A program made the translations under genes and the position numbers. A stretch of 64,000 bases of DNA from Paludisphaera borealis (GTDB taxonomy: Bacteria > Planctomycetota > Planctomycetia > Isosphaerales > Isosphaeraceae). The DNA is taken from positions 1,116,001 to 1,180,000 of the forward strand of contig NZ_CP019082.1 of assembly GCF_001956985.1 (NCBI RefSeq), given 5' to 3'. The first letter of the stretch is position 1. Each line of letters begins with the position of its first letter. Positions 9,807 to 19,272 of this stretch are shown in pieces. The notes below the pieces were generated by a model. The model did not search any database, was not told the origin of the DNA, and saw nothing but the letters and a program-made list of their open reading frames with translations.

Positions 9807-12068
9807 TCACTTCGCCACGGGGTCGCCCAGTTTGGCCTGGAGCGCGTCGAGGCAGGCTTCGAGTTCCTCCAGAGTCTCGGGGGGCAGATCGCGATCGCCG
9901 AACCGGACCTGGTAGAACGCGTCGACGATCTTTTGAGGAAGGCCGGCCACTTCCTGGGTTCGAGTCCCCTGCCCGCTCAGGAAACGGAACGCGCGGTGGG
10001 CGAACTCGTTCTGAGTTTCGGCCGGCGACCGCTCCAGGTCGTACTCGGCCAGGAGTTGGGCCAACCGCCGATAGAACAGGATGCCCGCCGTCATCCCGGC
10101 GCCGTCCTTCACCCCGCCGCGCCACCAGGCGATCACCTTCTTGACCAGCCACGACAACAGCTTGGCCAGGGCCGCCGTCAGGACGAGGACCAGGAAGGTA
10201 ACGACGAAGCCCTTGACGCTGATAAACGACTGGATGCTCCGGAATTGAAAGAGCATTGTGAACGTCGCGCTGACCCATCGCCAGACTCGGATGGAACCGA
10301 TGCGAATCTCGCGGGCCAGCATGCCGATGGGTTCATAGAGCAGCTTGCCCTGGCGATTGGAGTCGTATCCCAGGATGTAGAAGACCCAGATGTACCGGAG
10401 GAGGTCGGTCACCGTCCGAAAGTTCGACGCCATTCCGCCGACCTGGGCGATCGACTTCTCGCGCTCGGCGCTTGGGGTGGGGTCGAGGGTGATCCAGATC
10501 GGTTGGCGGGCCTCGTTCTCGCCGAGGTAGGCTTCAACCCAGCTATGGGCGTGTTTCTGCCGGACGGTCATGGCGTCGCTGATCTGGTTCCAGTCTCCCC
10601 CTTTAAAGCCGTTGACCATGCGCGAGGGAATGTCGATGGAGCGCAGCAGGAGCGCCAAGGCGCTGGCGTAATACTCGCAGTGACCCTCCTTGCGGTTGAC
10701 CAGGAAGTCCAGCACGGGATCGAGCGTGGGGTCGATCGACTTCATCTCCAGCGAATAGGTGAAACCGCCGGACTCGCGAAGGTACGACTCAAGGGCCTTG
10801 CTCCGCGCTTTGGCGCCTTCGGCCCCGTCGCCGGGGATCTTCTCGACGAGCGGCAGCGCGAGGCTCCGAAGCTTCGTCTTGAGTTCCGGCGAAAGGGCCA
10901 GCAGGACCTCGCGGATGCGCATGGCGCTCGGGACGTCTTCTCCATTCTGAGGGGCGTTGGAATCGGAGTCGGTGATCACCTCGTAGTCGTAAGCCCCGCG
11001 CGAGTCCTGCCGGAAGACGGTGCCGTCGAGCGCGTTCAGCGAGGGAGGCAGACTGCGAGCGGCGGTGACCTCCAGGAACGGGCGGATGCCGAAAAGCGTG
11101 AACGAATCGTTGGGTTCGAGCTTGATGACCTGACGGATCACAGCGCGACGGCTGGGCGAGAGCGCCCGGTAAGTCGGGAACGTCCTCATGGCGCGGCTCG
11201 TCTGGCGGCGCCATCGGCCTGAGTCGTAATTGTTGAGGGTCACGCCCCGCCAGAGCGGCTCGGGAGGAGGTCGGAGCGGGTTCTTGTCGGAGTCGGAGAA
11301 TTCGATTGTCATGACCGGGCTGTCGTTTTCGAGGATCTCGCCGAGCTGGCCGAGGGCGACCTCCTCGTCGAAGCCGGTCAGGTGTTTGGTCGTCGACTGG
11401 CCGGCTCGCGTCCGCGTGGCGCCGACCTGTCGGGGGAGCAGCAGGAAGAAGAAGAAGCCGAGCGCCATGGTGAGCGCCAGCACGCGCAAGGTCGCGGTGG
11501 CGTAGGCCCAGTCGAAGAGTCCTCGATACGGGTCTTTGCGTAGCGGCTCAAGCGGAGCGTGGCGCTTCGATGCGCCGTTCGAGAGAAACCGTCGCGCCTC
11601 GCGTTGAAGGAAGAACTGGCCGAGCACCCAGACGGCCAGCATCGCCCAGAGAAAGAGCCAGAAGCCAACCTGGTCGCCCACGTTGATGACCGCGCCGATC
11701 AACACCTGCATCAGCCCGACCAGGAACAAAAACCAGTCGTCCTCGGCCGACTTCGGCAGGAAATACTTGACGAGCTGGAGCGCGATCAGCCAGTGGCCCA
11801 GGTACCGGACGAACTGGGTGTCGTCGAGCTTGTATTCGACGTAAAGCAAGCCGAGCGAGCAGGCGCCGAGGAAATTGGCGAGCCCTCGGGGCAACGACCA
11901 GACCGGCTTGCGATCGACGGTGAAAAAGGCGAGCAGGCCGGCGGCGGCGACCAATGGAGGAAGCAGCCAGCCCCCCCGGTCGTCGGTGTTGGTGTCAGCG
12001 CAGAGCGCCGTCGTGGCGATCGTGAGCATCAGGTAGAAGCTGGCCCGATAGACGAGATAGCTGTTCAC
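9807..12068 (-). CDS. Transglutaminase-like membrane protein (TgpA/DUF3488 type)
   Basis: A 753-residue protein with a multi-helix N-terminal membrane domain (~1-215), a periplasmic transglutaminase core and a C-terminal helix (~605-635) plus a DUF4129-like tail. The papain-like triad can be read directly: Cys464 in EGHCEYYAS, His508 in KHAHSWVEAY and Asp529 in WITLDPTPS. It starts with GTG, overlapping the upstream DUF58 stop by 4 bp (GTGA), so the two are translationally coupled. MoxR-DUF58-transglutaminase trios are widespread; the ATPase is thought to act as a chaperone, and the transglutaminase domain as a periplasmic protease or cross-linker. The substrate is unknown. Confidence 0.9.
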   Translation of the reverse strand: MNSYLVYRASFYLMLTIATTALCADTNTDDRGGWLLPPLVAAAGLLAFFTVDRKPVWSLPRGLANFLGACSLGLLYVEYKLDDTQFVRYLGHWLIALQLVKYFLPKSAEDDWFLFLVGLMQVLIGAVINVGDQVGFWLFLWAMLAVWVLGQFFLQREARRFLSNGASKRHAPLEPLRKDPYRGLFDWAYATATLRVLALTMALGFFFFLLLPRQVGATRTRAGQSTTKHLTGFDEEVALGQLGEILENDSPVMTIEFSDSDKNPLRPPPEPLWRGVTLNNYDSGRWRRQTSRAMRTFPTYRALSPSRRAVIRQVIKLEPNDSFTLFGIRPFLEVTAARSLPPSLNALDGTVFRQDSRGAYDYEVITDSDSNAPQNGEDVPSAMRIREVLLALSPELKTKLRSLALPLVEKIPGDGAEGAKARSKALESYLRESGGFTYSLEMKSIDPTLDPVLDFLVNRKEGHCEYYASALALLLRSIDIPSRMVNGFKGGDWNQISDAMTVRQKHAHSWVEAYLGENEARQPIWITLDPTPSAEREKSIAQVGGMASNFRTVTDLLRYIWVFYILGYDSNRQGKLLYEPIGMLAREIRIGSIRVWRWVSATFTMLFQFRSIQSFISVKGFVVTFLVLVLTAALAKLLSWLVKKVIAWWRGGVKDGAGMTAGILFYRRLAQLLAEYDLERSPAETQNEFAHRAFRFLSGQGTRTQEVAGLPQKIVDAFYQVRFGDRDLPPETLEELEACLDALQAKLGDPVAK

Positions 12069-13501
12069 AATCGGTTGCTCCGATCGTTTTGCGGCGATGG
12101 GGGGCCGTCGCCCGACAGGGTTTCGACTACGACCTCGCCGTCGCCAGAGTACTTGCCCCGGCGTCGTTCTTCCTGGGACGTCAGGCGTTCGGCCTCGGCG
12201 CTCGACAGTCGCTGTTCCAGGAGGTTTCGCGAGTTCGACTCGGCGTACTGCACCAGATCGTTCAGCTCGCCTTGGGCGGCGTTGAGCGTCACGGCCCGGC
12301 CCAGCAGGCTCCGGGCCGACGCCGCCGTGAGGTGAGTCGATCGCTCCGCTTCCTCCACCAAGTTGTGAGGGCGGGTCGAGACCACGATCAAGAGCGCATC
12401 GCGGAGCGTCGCCTGCGGCAGGGCGTCGAAAAGCTCGGCCAGGCCTCCTTCGTTGGTGTAGCGGAGCACCGCCAGTTGCTCAAGCAGCTCGTGGACCAGC
12501 TTGACCGACGCCTGACCCTGGATCACTCCCGGAGTCGCGCCGGTCCATCCCAGAACGAGTCTGCGGCCCTGGCGGCGACAGGTTTCCAGGCAGATGGTCG
12601 CCGCGAACGAGATCGCCTGTTCCACGGCCTCGCGCTGGAGCGGCGAGACTTTGGTGCGGGGGAGCCAGGGGTCGATCAGGATCGCCAGGTCCTGCTCGTT
12701 TTGCTGCTCGAATTCCTTGACCATCAGCTCGCCGCGGCGGGCCGAGGTCCGCCAGTGAATCCACCGCGAGCTGTCGCCGGCGCGGTAGTCGCGGAGGCCG
12801 TGGTATTCCTCTTGCTGGGCCGATCGATCGTGCCGCTGACCCAGCCGGTTCTCGCTCGTCTGCCGCTGAAGCTGAAACCAGCGACGGGTCAACTGGCCGA
12901 TCTTGGGATAGACGACCAGTTGCTCGGGCAGCGGGATCGTCACCCGCCGTTCGACGATGCCGAACGGCGCGCGGGTCGCCAGATCGAGGTCGCGGAACCG
13001 GTACTTGCCGCGTTTCGGGCTGGGCCCCTGCCAGCGCAGACGCACGCGATCGCGGGCCGCCACGCGGGCGAAGAAGACGCTCGGAGACAGCGCCGCGCCG
13101 GTCACGGATCGATCGACCGAGACTAAAGCGTCCTCGATAAACAGGGCGAGCGCCGCCATCCGCCGCCGACCGTTCTCAAGCGCGTAGTCGATCACCAGCG
13201 TGTCGCCCGAGAACACGTAGCCGGGCGAGCGGCGCTGCACGCTCAGCCGTTTGAGCATCGCCCGGCTGCTGAACAGCGAGGCTACGAGTGGACCGGCCGC
13301 GAAGGTCGCGACCAGGAGGATCAGGTTGATCTGCTGGATGACCCCGGCCGTCAGCAGGATGGCCATCGCCAGCCCGTAGAACCGTCCTTCCCAGGTCAGG
13401 ATCGTCCGCTCGGTCGGCACCAGCGCCGACACCAGCCCACGCGCGATCCGCCTCGCCCGGCTATTCGAGGACGGGCCACGATGCTTGTCGTCTACGCTCA
13501 T
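12065..13501 (-). CDS. DUF58 domain-containing protein
   Basis: A 478-residue protein with two N-terminal transmembrane helices (~42-80) and a beta-rich domain. The DUF58 signature follows (LRDYRAGDSSRWIHWRTSAR, about residues 232-252), then LMVKEFEQQNEQDLAILIDP, which begins a von Willebrand A-like fold. A long charged tail closes the protein. It sits between the MoxR ATPase (82 bp upstream) and the transglutaminase gene (4-bp overlap). It probably forms the membrane-facing partner of the MoxR ATPase, by analogy with other MoxR-VWA pairs. Confidence 0.9.
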   Translation of the reverse strand: MSVDDKHRGPSSNSRARRIARGLVSALVPTERTILTWEGRFYGLAMAILLTAGVIQQINLILLVATFAAGPLVASLFSSRAMLKRLSVQRRSPGYVFSGDTLVIDYALENGRRRMAALALFIEDALVSVDRSVTGAALSPSVFFARVAARDRVRLRWQGPSPKRGKYRFRDLDLATRAPFGIVERRVTIPLPEQLVVYPKIGQLTRRWFQLQRQTSENRLGQRHDRSAQQEEYHGLRDYRAGDSSRWIHWRTSARRGELMVKEFEQQNEQDLAILIDPWLPRTKVSPLQREAVEQAISFAATICLETCRRQGRRLVLGWTGATPGVIQGQASVKLVHELLEQLAVLRYTNEGGLAELFDALPQATLRDALLIVVSTRPHNLVEEAERSTHLTAASARSLLGRAVTLNAAQGELNDLVQYAESNSRNLLEQRLSSAEAERLTSQEERRRGKYSGDGEVVVETLSGDGPPSPQNDRSNRL

Positions 13502-13583
13502 CGCGGGAACCTTCCCTGTGAAGCTCCGTGGCCGTCGCCGTCGTCCTCGCCGTCGCTCGTGGGGTCCGCCATCGATCCGGCCG

Positions 13584-14570
13584 TCAGGTCGGGACCCGGA
13601 CGCGGTCGACGATGTCTCGGATGATGGCCTCGGCGGCGCCGAACTCGCCGGCCTGGAGGAACGATTTGCCCAGTACGCGGTGGGACAGGACGGGAACGGC
13701 CAGGCTCTTGACGTCGTCGGGCACGACGTAGTCTCGACCCGAGACCAGGGCCATGCTTTGCGCCGCGCGGTAGAGCGTCAAGGCGCCGCGGGTGCTGACG
13801 CCCACGTGCAGGTCTTCGGTGCGCCGGGTCATGTGGACGATGTCGAGCAGGTAGTCGGTGATCGCATCGTCGATCCGGACTCGTCGGACGCCCTGTTGAA
13901 GCTGGACCACGTCGTCGGCTGTCAGGACCGGCGTCAGCGACTCGACCGGCTCGCCCCCGCGGTGGTTGTTCAGCAGCCGACGCTCCTCGGCCCGAATCGG
14001 ATAGCCCATGCGGAGGCGGATCATGAACCGGTCGAGCTGGCTTTCGGGCAGGACGTACGTCCCTTCGAACTCGAACGGGTTCTGGGTGGCCAGGACGATG
14101 AACGGGGGTTCGAGCGGATAGGTTTTGCCCTCGACCGAGACCTGGCGGTCGCCCATCGCTTCGAGCAGGGCGCTTTGCGTGCGGGGCGTCGTGCGGTTGA
14201 TCTCGTCGGCCAGGATCACCTGGGCGAACAAGGGGCCGGGCTTGAAGACGAACTCGCCGCTGGGCGCGTGGTAGACGCTTGAGCCGAGGACGTCCGAGGG
14301 GAGAAGGTCCGGCGTGAACTGGATTCGCCGGAACGAACAGTCGATACTGGCCGCCAGGGCCTTGGCCAGGAGCGTCTTGCCCACGCCGGGAACGTCTTCG
14401 ATCAGGACGTGTCCTTCGGCCAGGAGCGCGACCACGGCGAGCTTGATCGACTCGGTCTTGCCGAGCACGACCTGGCCGACGTTTTCCAGCAACCGATTTG
14501 TGAGCGCGTACAGATCGGCCCCGGACGGTGCGGCGGGTTCGATCGATGGCGGTGGATTCATTCCGTTCAC
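13584..14570 (-). CDS. MoxR-family AAA+ ATPase
   Basis: A 328-residue AAA_3 ATPase. Walker A is DVPGVGKTLLAK (Lys65) and Walker B is VILADEINR (Asp122-Glu123); sensor-type ALLEAMGDRQVS and the arginine-bearing C-terminal lid follow. MoxR ATPases assist maturation of metal enzymes or envelope complexes. It starts at GTG 14570 or ATG 14561; neither has a strong Shine-Dalgarno sequence. It is the first gene of the minus-strand MoxR-DUF58-transglutaminase operon. It is divergent from the glycosyltransferase gene, with 127 bp between. Confidence 0.92.
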   Translation of the reverse strand: MNGMNPPPSIEPAAPSGADLYALTNRLLENVGQVVLGKTESIKLAVVALLAEGHVLIEDVPGVGKTLLAKALAASIDCSFRRIQFTPDLLPSDVLGSSVYHAPSGEFVFKPGPLFAQVILADEINRTTPRTQSALLEAMGDRQVSVEGKTYPLEPPFIVLATQNPFEFEGTYVLPESQLDRFMIRLRMGYPIRAEERRLLNNHRGGEPVESLTPVLTADDVVQLQQGVRRVRIDDAITDYLLDIVHMTRRTEDLHVGVSTRGALTLYRAAQSMALVSGRDYVVPDDVKSLAVPVLSHRVLGKSFLQAGEFGAAEAIIRDIVDRVRVPT

Positions 14571-14697
14571 TCGGTAGGTTCACGGCCCCTGGAGTCGGTT
14601 TCGAGAAGAGTTACTATAAACGAGTCGAGCATCGATTCCAACGCCCGGGTGCGGACGTAAAGGTCCAACAATCCCTGGATTGGGGAAGGAGCCGTGA

Positions 14698-15804
14698 GTG
14701 GCGGCGGGAGCGGACGAAGACATCGGCGAGCGCCCCATCGAGGTGATCCTCCTGGCCGGCCGCCTCGGCCTCGACGACGACGGCTGGCCGCTCACGCCGC
14801 TCGTCGATCGGATCGAGAGCCGGGGGATCGCGCCGCGGGTGCTTTGCTCGGCCCAGGGAAAAGCCTCGGACGATCCCCGAATCGTCGAGATCCCCTGGCT
14901 CAGCCGGCCCTGGCTCAAGCATCTCGCCGTTCGCCGGCTCCGGCTGGACCCGACGTTCAAGCGTCCGAGCATTCTGCACGCCGTGCATGAGGAAATGTCG
15001 GCCGTCGCCCTGGACCTGGCCGAGATCTGGCGAATCCCTTACATCCAGACCATCGACGATTTCGCCTCTCTCGACGAGGGTCTGCGGCTCAGCAGACGCT
15101 GGCTGCGGACGGTGGTCGCCTCGAGCGCCGAGCTGGCCGCGGCTTTGGTCGCCGAGTTGCACGTCCCCGGCGAGCGGGTGGTCGTGATCCCGCCGGGGAT
15201 CACCGTCGAGAACGCCCCGGTTCGTGCCGACGGCTGGAAGGTCCCCGTGATCGGCGTCGCGGGGCCTCCGGTGGAGGAGGCCGGATTCGTCTCGTTCCTT
15301 GAGGCCGCGCGCATCGTCCTGACGAGGGGCCGCGACGCCGAGTTCCTGATCGCCAGCCAGGGGGGCGACGCGATCGAGCTTCGCAGGTACGCCCAGACCC
15401 TGGGCATTCAGGAGCGCGTGACCGTCGCCGACTTCCCGGTCGTCGGCCCGCGATTCTGGTCGGTCCTCGACCTTTATTGCCAGCCGTCTCTGGTTCCCAG
15501 TACGGGAAGGACGCTGACCCTCGCCCTGGCCAACGGCGTGCCCAGCGTGGCCGCCGACGTTCAGGGTCTGCGCGGCATCATCGAAGCGGGTCGCTCCGGC
15601 CTGCTGGCTTCCCCGGGCGACCCGGCAGCCCTGGCCGACGCCTTCATCCACCTGCTCGACCATCCCGACCACGCCCGGGCGATGGGCGCCGTCGCCCGCG
15701 ACCAGATTCGCGCCCGCTTCAACCTCGACGACGAGGCCGACCGCCTCGTCGCGCTCTACCGCCGCAGCGTCGATCCGCCGCCGATCGCCGGGCGGATCTC
15801 ATAG
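14698..15804 (+). CDS. Glycosyltransferase family 4-like protein
   Basis: A 368-residue protein starting at GTG 14698, with AAGGAG 7 bases upstream. The N-terminal half resembles a GT-B nucleotide fold beginning VILLAGRLGLDDDGW. The C-terminal half has the usual GT4 features: a strand with VVVIPPGITVE, a segment with LASPGDPAALADAFIHLLD and a helical end. NGVPSVAADVQGLRGIIEAG matches the donor-binding loop where the EX7E motif normally lies; here the first Glu appears replaced, so activity needs testing. It likely acts on surface polysaccharides. Its last 6 bp overlap a convergent gene. Confidence 0.75.
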   Translation: MAAGADEDIGERPIEVILLAGRLGLDDDGWPLTPLVDRIESRGIAPRVLCSAQGKASDDPRIVEIPWLSRPWLKHLAVRRLRLDPTFKRPSILHAVHEEMSAVALDLAEIWRIPYIQTIDDFASLDEGLRLSRRWLRTVVASSAELAAALVAELHVPGERVVVIPPGITVENAPVRADGWKVPVIGVAGPPVEEAGFVSFLEAARIVLTRGRDAEFLIASQGGDAIELRRYAQTLGIQERVTVADFPVVGPRFWSVLDLYCQPSLVPSTGRTLTLALANGVPSVAADVQGLRGIIEAGRSGLLASPGDPAALADAFIHLLDHPDHARAMGAVARDQIRARFNLDDEADRLVALYRRSVDPPPIAGRIS

Positions 15805-16911
15805 CATCTGGATCGCCTCGTCTTTGATCTCCGTCGCGGGCGTGCCGTCGACGTCCCGGCGGAGCGCAAGGTAGATCACCGACGCCGACGACCAGTAATA
15901 ACCGTAAATCCAGGCGTGGGCGAGCAGCTTCACGACCCTGGCCCAGAAAAACGGCGCCATCCCCGCGAGCGAATCCAGCGCGACGTCCGGGCCGGGACGG
16001 CCGAGGCCGGCGAGGATCGCCGGCGGGGCCGTGAAGCTCAACCCCCAGGCCGCCAGGTGGACGGCCGCGCGAGCGAGAACGTCGACGGCGACCAGGCCGA
16101 CGGCGCCCGCCAGCCACGCGGCCGTCGCGCAGGCCACGAACTGGACCGGGCGGCGGTTGACGTAGCTGAACGCTCGGCTGAGCGCGTCGAGCGAGCTTTC
16201 GGCGTCGGCGGCCACCGAAACGTGGATGAACGCCCAGGCGGCGGCGAGGTCGATCAGTAGCACGGCCATCACCAGTCCCAGGGCCAGCGGGATGAAGAAG
16301 GTGACCCCCGCCAGCGGCGCGCCGATGATCGGCAATCGGTAGAGTGCTCCAAATCCTGCGCAGATCAGTCCACACACCGCCGCGGCGCTGAGCGGGAACA
16401 GCGGCGCCGCGATTAACGACCGGGACGATCTCAGGGCGAACCGCAAGCTTTCGACGATCGTCGCGCGGTCTCCCTTGCCGACCTCGGAGACTGCGCTTCG
16501 CGAGACGGCGCCGCCGACGATCCCCGTCACGACGACCGCCCAGAGCACGCCCAGCAGCGCATGTCCCGTCCAGGCGATCCCCCGGTCGATCGCGAACAGG
16601 TCGATCATCGGCCCGATCAAGACGCGGGCGGGCTCGGTGATCCGCCAGAGCGCGGAGCGGAACACCGGGCCGGAGGCGATTCCAGGGGGCGCGGGCTCGC
16701 TGAACCGCCCGTTGAAATCGAGGATGTCCGGCGTGACCGTCGCGGTGGCGGGCAGCAGGACGTCGAGGGCCGACCAACCCGCCTGGATCAGGATCAGGGC
16801 GATGGTTCCCAGGACGATCTTGCGGACGTCGAACGCCAGTGGGACGGCGCGGGCGATTTTCAGCCAGGGAGTCCGTCCCGCCCGCCTTCGATTCTTCGGT
16901 TCCTCGGCCAT
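15799..16911 (-). CDS. Multi-pass membrane protein, unknown function
   Basis: A 370-residue protein with a short basic, Arg-rich cytoplasmic N-terminus, then about six hydrophobic segments (for example IVLGTIALILIQAGWSALDV, HALLGVLWAVVVTGIVGG and FFIPLALGLVMAVLLIDLAA). No catalytic motif is visible. It resembles uncharacterised planctomycete membrane proteins of the same size. It ends within the last 6 bp of the glycosyltransferase gene and lies next to manA on the same strand (43 bp downstream of the manA stop side), so cotranscription with manA is possible. Confidence 0.65.
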   Translation of the reverse strand: MAEEPKNRRRAGRTPWLKIARAVPLAFDVRKIVLGTIALILIQAGWSALDVLLPATATVTPDILDFNGRFSEPAPPGIASGPVFRSALWRITEPARVLIGPMIDLFAIDRGIAWTGHALLGVLWAVVVTGIVGGAVSRSAVSEVGKGDRATIVESLRFALRSSRSLIAAPLFPLSAAAVCGLICAGFGALYRLPIIGAPLAGVTFFIPLALGLVMAVLLIDLAAAWAFIHVSVAADAESSLDALSRAFSYVNRRPVQFVACATAAWLAGAVGLVAVDVLARAAVHLAAWGLSFTAPPAILAGLGRPGPDVALDSLAGMAPFFWARVVKLLAHAWIYGYYWSSASVIYLALRRDVDGTPATEIKDEAIQML

Positions 16912-16953
16912 TCTCGTTCCTTGCGACGCGACGCGATCCGAAGCCCGCGCGAT

Positions 16954-17940
16954 TTACGGCTGTTGGCAGGTCAGGACGACGGCCTGACCGATCGGGGAGA
17001 GTACGTGAGGGCTAATCGAGGCCGGCAGCAGCAAGGTGGCACCGCGGGCGAGCGACAACTCGCCATCGCCTCGGCTCACCCGGACCTCCCCCGCCAGCAC
17101 CATGACGACGGTGAAGCGGTCGTCGCGGCCGATTTCCTGAGGCGCGTCGAGCGTCCAGCGTTCAAGCTGGAAGTAAGGGCAGCGGGCGAGTGCTTCGCTC
17201 ACGTTGCCGTCCTCAAGAACGAGCGGCCTGGTAACGAGCGGGTCGACCGGGCCGCGCCCGAAGTTGATCGATTGCAAGGCCTGATCGATGTGCAGCTCCC
17301 GGGGCTTGCCGTCGGCGCCGATGCGGTTCCAGTCGAAGACGCGGAACGTCGCGTCGGAGGTCTGTTGGACTTCCGCGAGCAACACGCCCGCGCCGATGGC
17401 GTGGACCGTGCCGGCCTCGACCATCACGCAGTCGCCGGCTTTGGGCTCGAACCGATGGAGCAGCGGCTCGACGTCGCCCGATCGGACGGCCCGTTCGAGC
17501 TGGTCGCGGTCGACCCCCGCCTTCAGACCCGCGTAGATGAGGCTGCCGGGCTCGGCGTCGATCACGACCCAGGCTTCGGTCTTGCCGTTGTCGCCGGCCA
17601 ACGTCCGGGCGAGCGCGTCGTCGGGGTGGACCTGGACCGAGAGCGGCTCGCGGGCGTCGATCAGCTTGATCAGGAGCGGGAACTGATCCTGCGCGGCCCG
17701 GGAGCGGCCGAAGAGTTGGGCGGGGCGCGCGCGGACGAGGTCGCGGAGCGTGGTTCCGGCCAGCGGGCCGTCGCGGACGACGCTCACGGAATCGTGGTAG
17801 TCGGCGATCTCCCAGCTCTCGGCGTAGTCGTCGCCGTCGCCGATCGGCTTGCCCATCAAGGTTCCCAGCCGCCGGCCTCCCCAGATCAGCCGCCTCAAGA
17901 TCGGCTCGAAAACCAGCGGTTGGAGAGGAATCGACTGCAT
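16954..17940 (-). CDS. manA: Mannose-6-phosphate isomerase, class I
   Basis: A 328-residue protein from ATG 17940, chosen because family members begin near this point (MQSIPLQPLVFEPILRRLIW); the frame runs 23 residues further. The zinc site of type I phosphomannose isomerase is visible: Gln103 and His105 in SVQVHPDD, Glu122 in GKTEAWVV, and a later His in VEAGTVHAIGAG. It interconverts fructose-6-phosphate and mannose-6-phosphate in the cytoplasm, feeding GDP-mannose and surface polysaccharides. That suits the neighbouring glycosyltransferase. The length matches the short bacterial (Bacillus-type) enzymes rather than the E. coli form. Confidence 0.9.
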   Translation of the reverse strand: MQSIPLQPLVFEPILRRLIWGGRRLGTLMGKPIGDGDDYAESWEIADYHDSVSVVRDGPLAGTTLRDLVRARPAQLFGRSRAAQDQFPLLIKLIDAREPLSVQVHPDDALARTLAGDNGKTEAWVVIDAEPGSLIYAGLKAGVDRDQLERAVRSGDVEPLLHRFEPKAGDCVMVEAGTVHAIGAGVLLAEVQQTSDATFRVFDWNRIGADGKPRELHIDQALQSINFGRGPVDPLVTRPLVLEDGNVSEALARCPYFQLERWTLDAPQEIGRDDRFTVVMVLAGEVRVSRGDGELSLARGATLLLPASISPHVLSPIGQAVVLTCQQP

Positions 17941-18261
17941 TGCGAGGTTCCTTGAACGGGGCGGCCGAATTCCGGCCGCGCGGATCGCCCGGCGGCCAGG
18001 CCAAGCCATTTGTAACGCGAGGGCACCGCCGCGTCCATGCCGGCGCGTCGATAAGAGTCGGCGGTTCTTGGCAAGCGGGGGGTGGTCGTGCTAAGATCTC
18101 GGATCAGGAACGCCCTCGCTTGCCTGGTCGTCCCAGTGAGACCTTCAAGCGGTGCCGCCAGCAAGGGTTCCGGCCTCGGGACTGGCCGTTGCAACCCGCG
18201 TCTCCTCCGCACTCGACACCTCGGCGCGACAGCGCCGTCATCCTTCCGTTGGTCCACCCCC
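17941..18261. other. Divergent intergenic region between manA and tatC
   Basis: This is 321 bp between the manA start (minus) and the tatC start (plus). It must carry both promoters. No convincing gene, hairpin terminator or operator was found; the open frame upstream of TatC lacks family-like sequence. Confidence 0.5.
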
Positions 18262-19272
18262 ATGCCCAGCGATCGTGATCTCTTCGTCGAAGAGCAGAAG
18301 ATGGTGACGATGAGCTTTGGCGAGCACCTTGAGGAGCTTCGCGTCCGGCTCATCCTGGCCCTCATCGGCCTGTTTGTAGGTGCCCTGATCGTCTTCATCC
18401 CCCCCATGGACATCGGTAAGCGAGTCATGGAGCAGATGCAAGCCCCGGCCAAGGGGGCGCTCGAGAAATTCTACCGCAACGAGTACGACAAGAAGGTGGC
18501 GGCGGCCGAGGCGGCCAAGGCGGTTTCTCCGGAGGTCCAGGTCCAGCTCCCGGCCGAGACCTTCTTCGCGGCGATCAAGAAAGCCGCCCCGAAGCTCGAC
18601 CTCCCCCCGTCCGAGGAGCTGAAAGGCGTCGAGCTGACGTTCCCGCTCCGGTTCGACCAGCCCGGCATGATTGGAGTCATCGAGAGTGGGGAATATAAGA
18701 TCGACAGCTCGTTGATCTCTTTGGGACCGCTGGAGACGATCACCATCTACTTCATGGTCTGCCTCGTCAGCGGCCTGGTGCTCGCGAGCCCCTGGGTTTT
18801 CTATCAGGTTTGGGCGTTCATCGCCGCCGGCCTCTACCACCACGAGCAGCACTACGTGATGCGGTTCCTGCCTGTCTCACTTGGTCTGTTCATCGCGGGG
18901 GTGGGGCTCTGCTTCTGGTTCGTGCTGCCGTTGACTCTGAGCTTCTTGCTCGATTTCAACGTCTGGTTGGGCGTTGCGCCGACGTTGCGGCTGAGCGAGT
19001 GGATGAGTTTCGCGACGATCTTGCCGCTGGTGTTCGGCGTCGCTTTCCAGACCCCGCTCGTGATGCTCTTCCTGGAGCGGATCGGGATCTTCACGGTCGA
19101 CGACTACCGCGCCAAGCGGAAGCTGGCGATTCTGATCATTACCGTGGCGGCGGCGGTCCTGACGCCCGGCCAGGACCCGTTCAGCATGACCCTCCTGGCC
19201 GTGCCGATGGTTTTCCTGTACGAGATGGGCATCATCCTGATCAGCCGCGGCAAGAAGCGGGCGATCGCCTGA
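18262..19272 (+). CDS. tatC: Sec-independent protein translocase TatC
   Basis: A 336-residue inner-membrane protein. The conserved N-terminal cytoplasmic motif SFGEHLEELRVRL, the FYQVWAFIAAGLYHHE block after TM2, and the six-helix pattern identify TatC, the receptor for twin-arginine signal peptides. ATG 18262 was chosen; no clear Shine-Dalgarno precedes it, and ATG 18301 is an alternative. The first periplasmic loop, between TM1 (~residues 28-47) and TM2 (~155-175), carries about 100 extra charged residues, including a VAAAEAAKAVSPEVQVQLPA stretch. Typical TatC is about 250 residues. A Tat substrate (DUF1501) is encoded in this window at 55.6 kb. Confidence 0.93.
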   Translation: MPSDRDLFVEEQKMVTMSFGEHLEELRVRLILALIGLFVGALIVFIPPMDIGKRVMEQMQAPAKGALEKFYRNEYDKKVAAAEAAKAVSPEVQVQLPAETFFAAIKKAAPKLDLPPSEELKGVELTFPLRFDQPGMIGVIESGEYKIDSSLISLGPLETITIYFMVCLVSGLVLASPWVFYQVWAFIAAGLYHHEQHYVMRFLPVSLGLFIAGVGLCFWFVLPLTLSFLLDFNVWLGVAPTLRLSEWMSFATILPLVFGVAFQTPLVMLFLERIGIFTVDDYRAKRKLAILIITVAAAVLTPGQDPFSMTLLAVPMVFLYEMGIILISRGKKRAIA

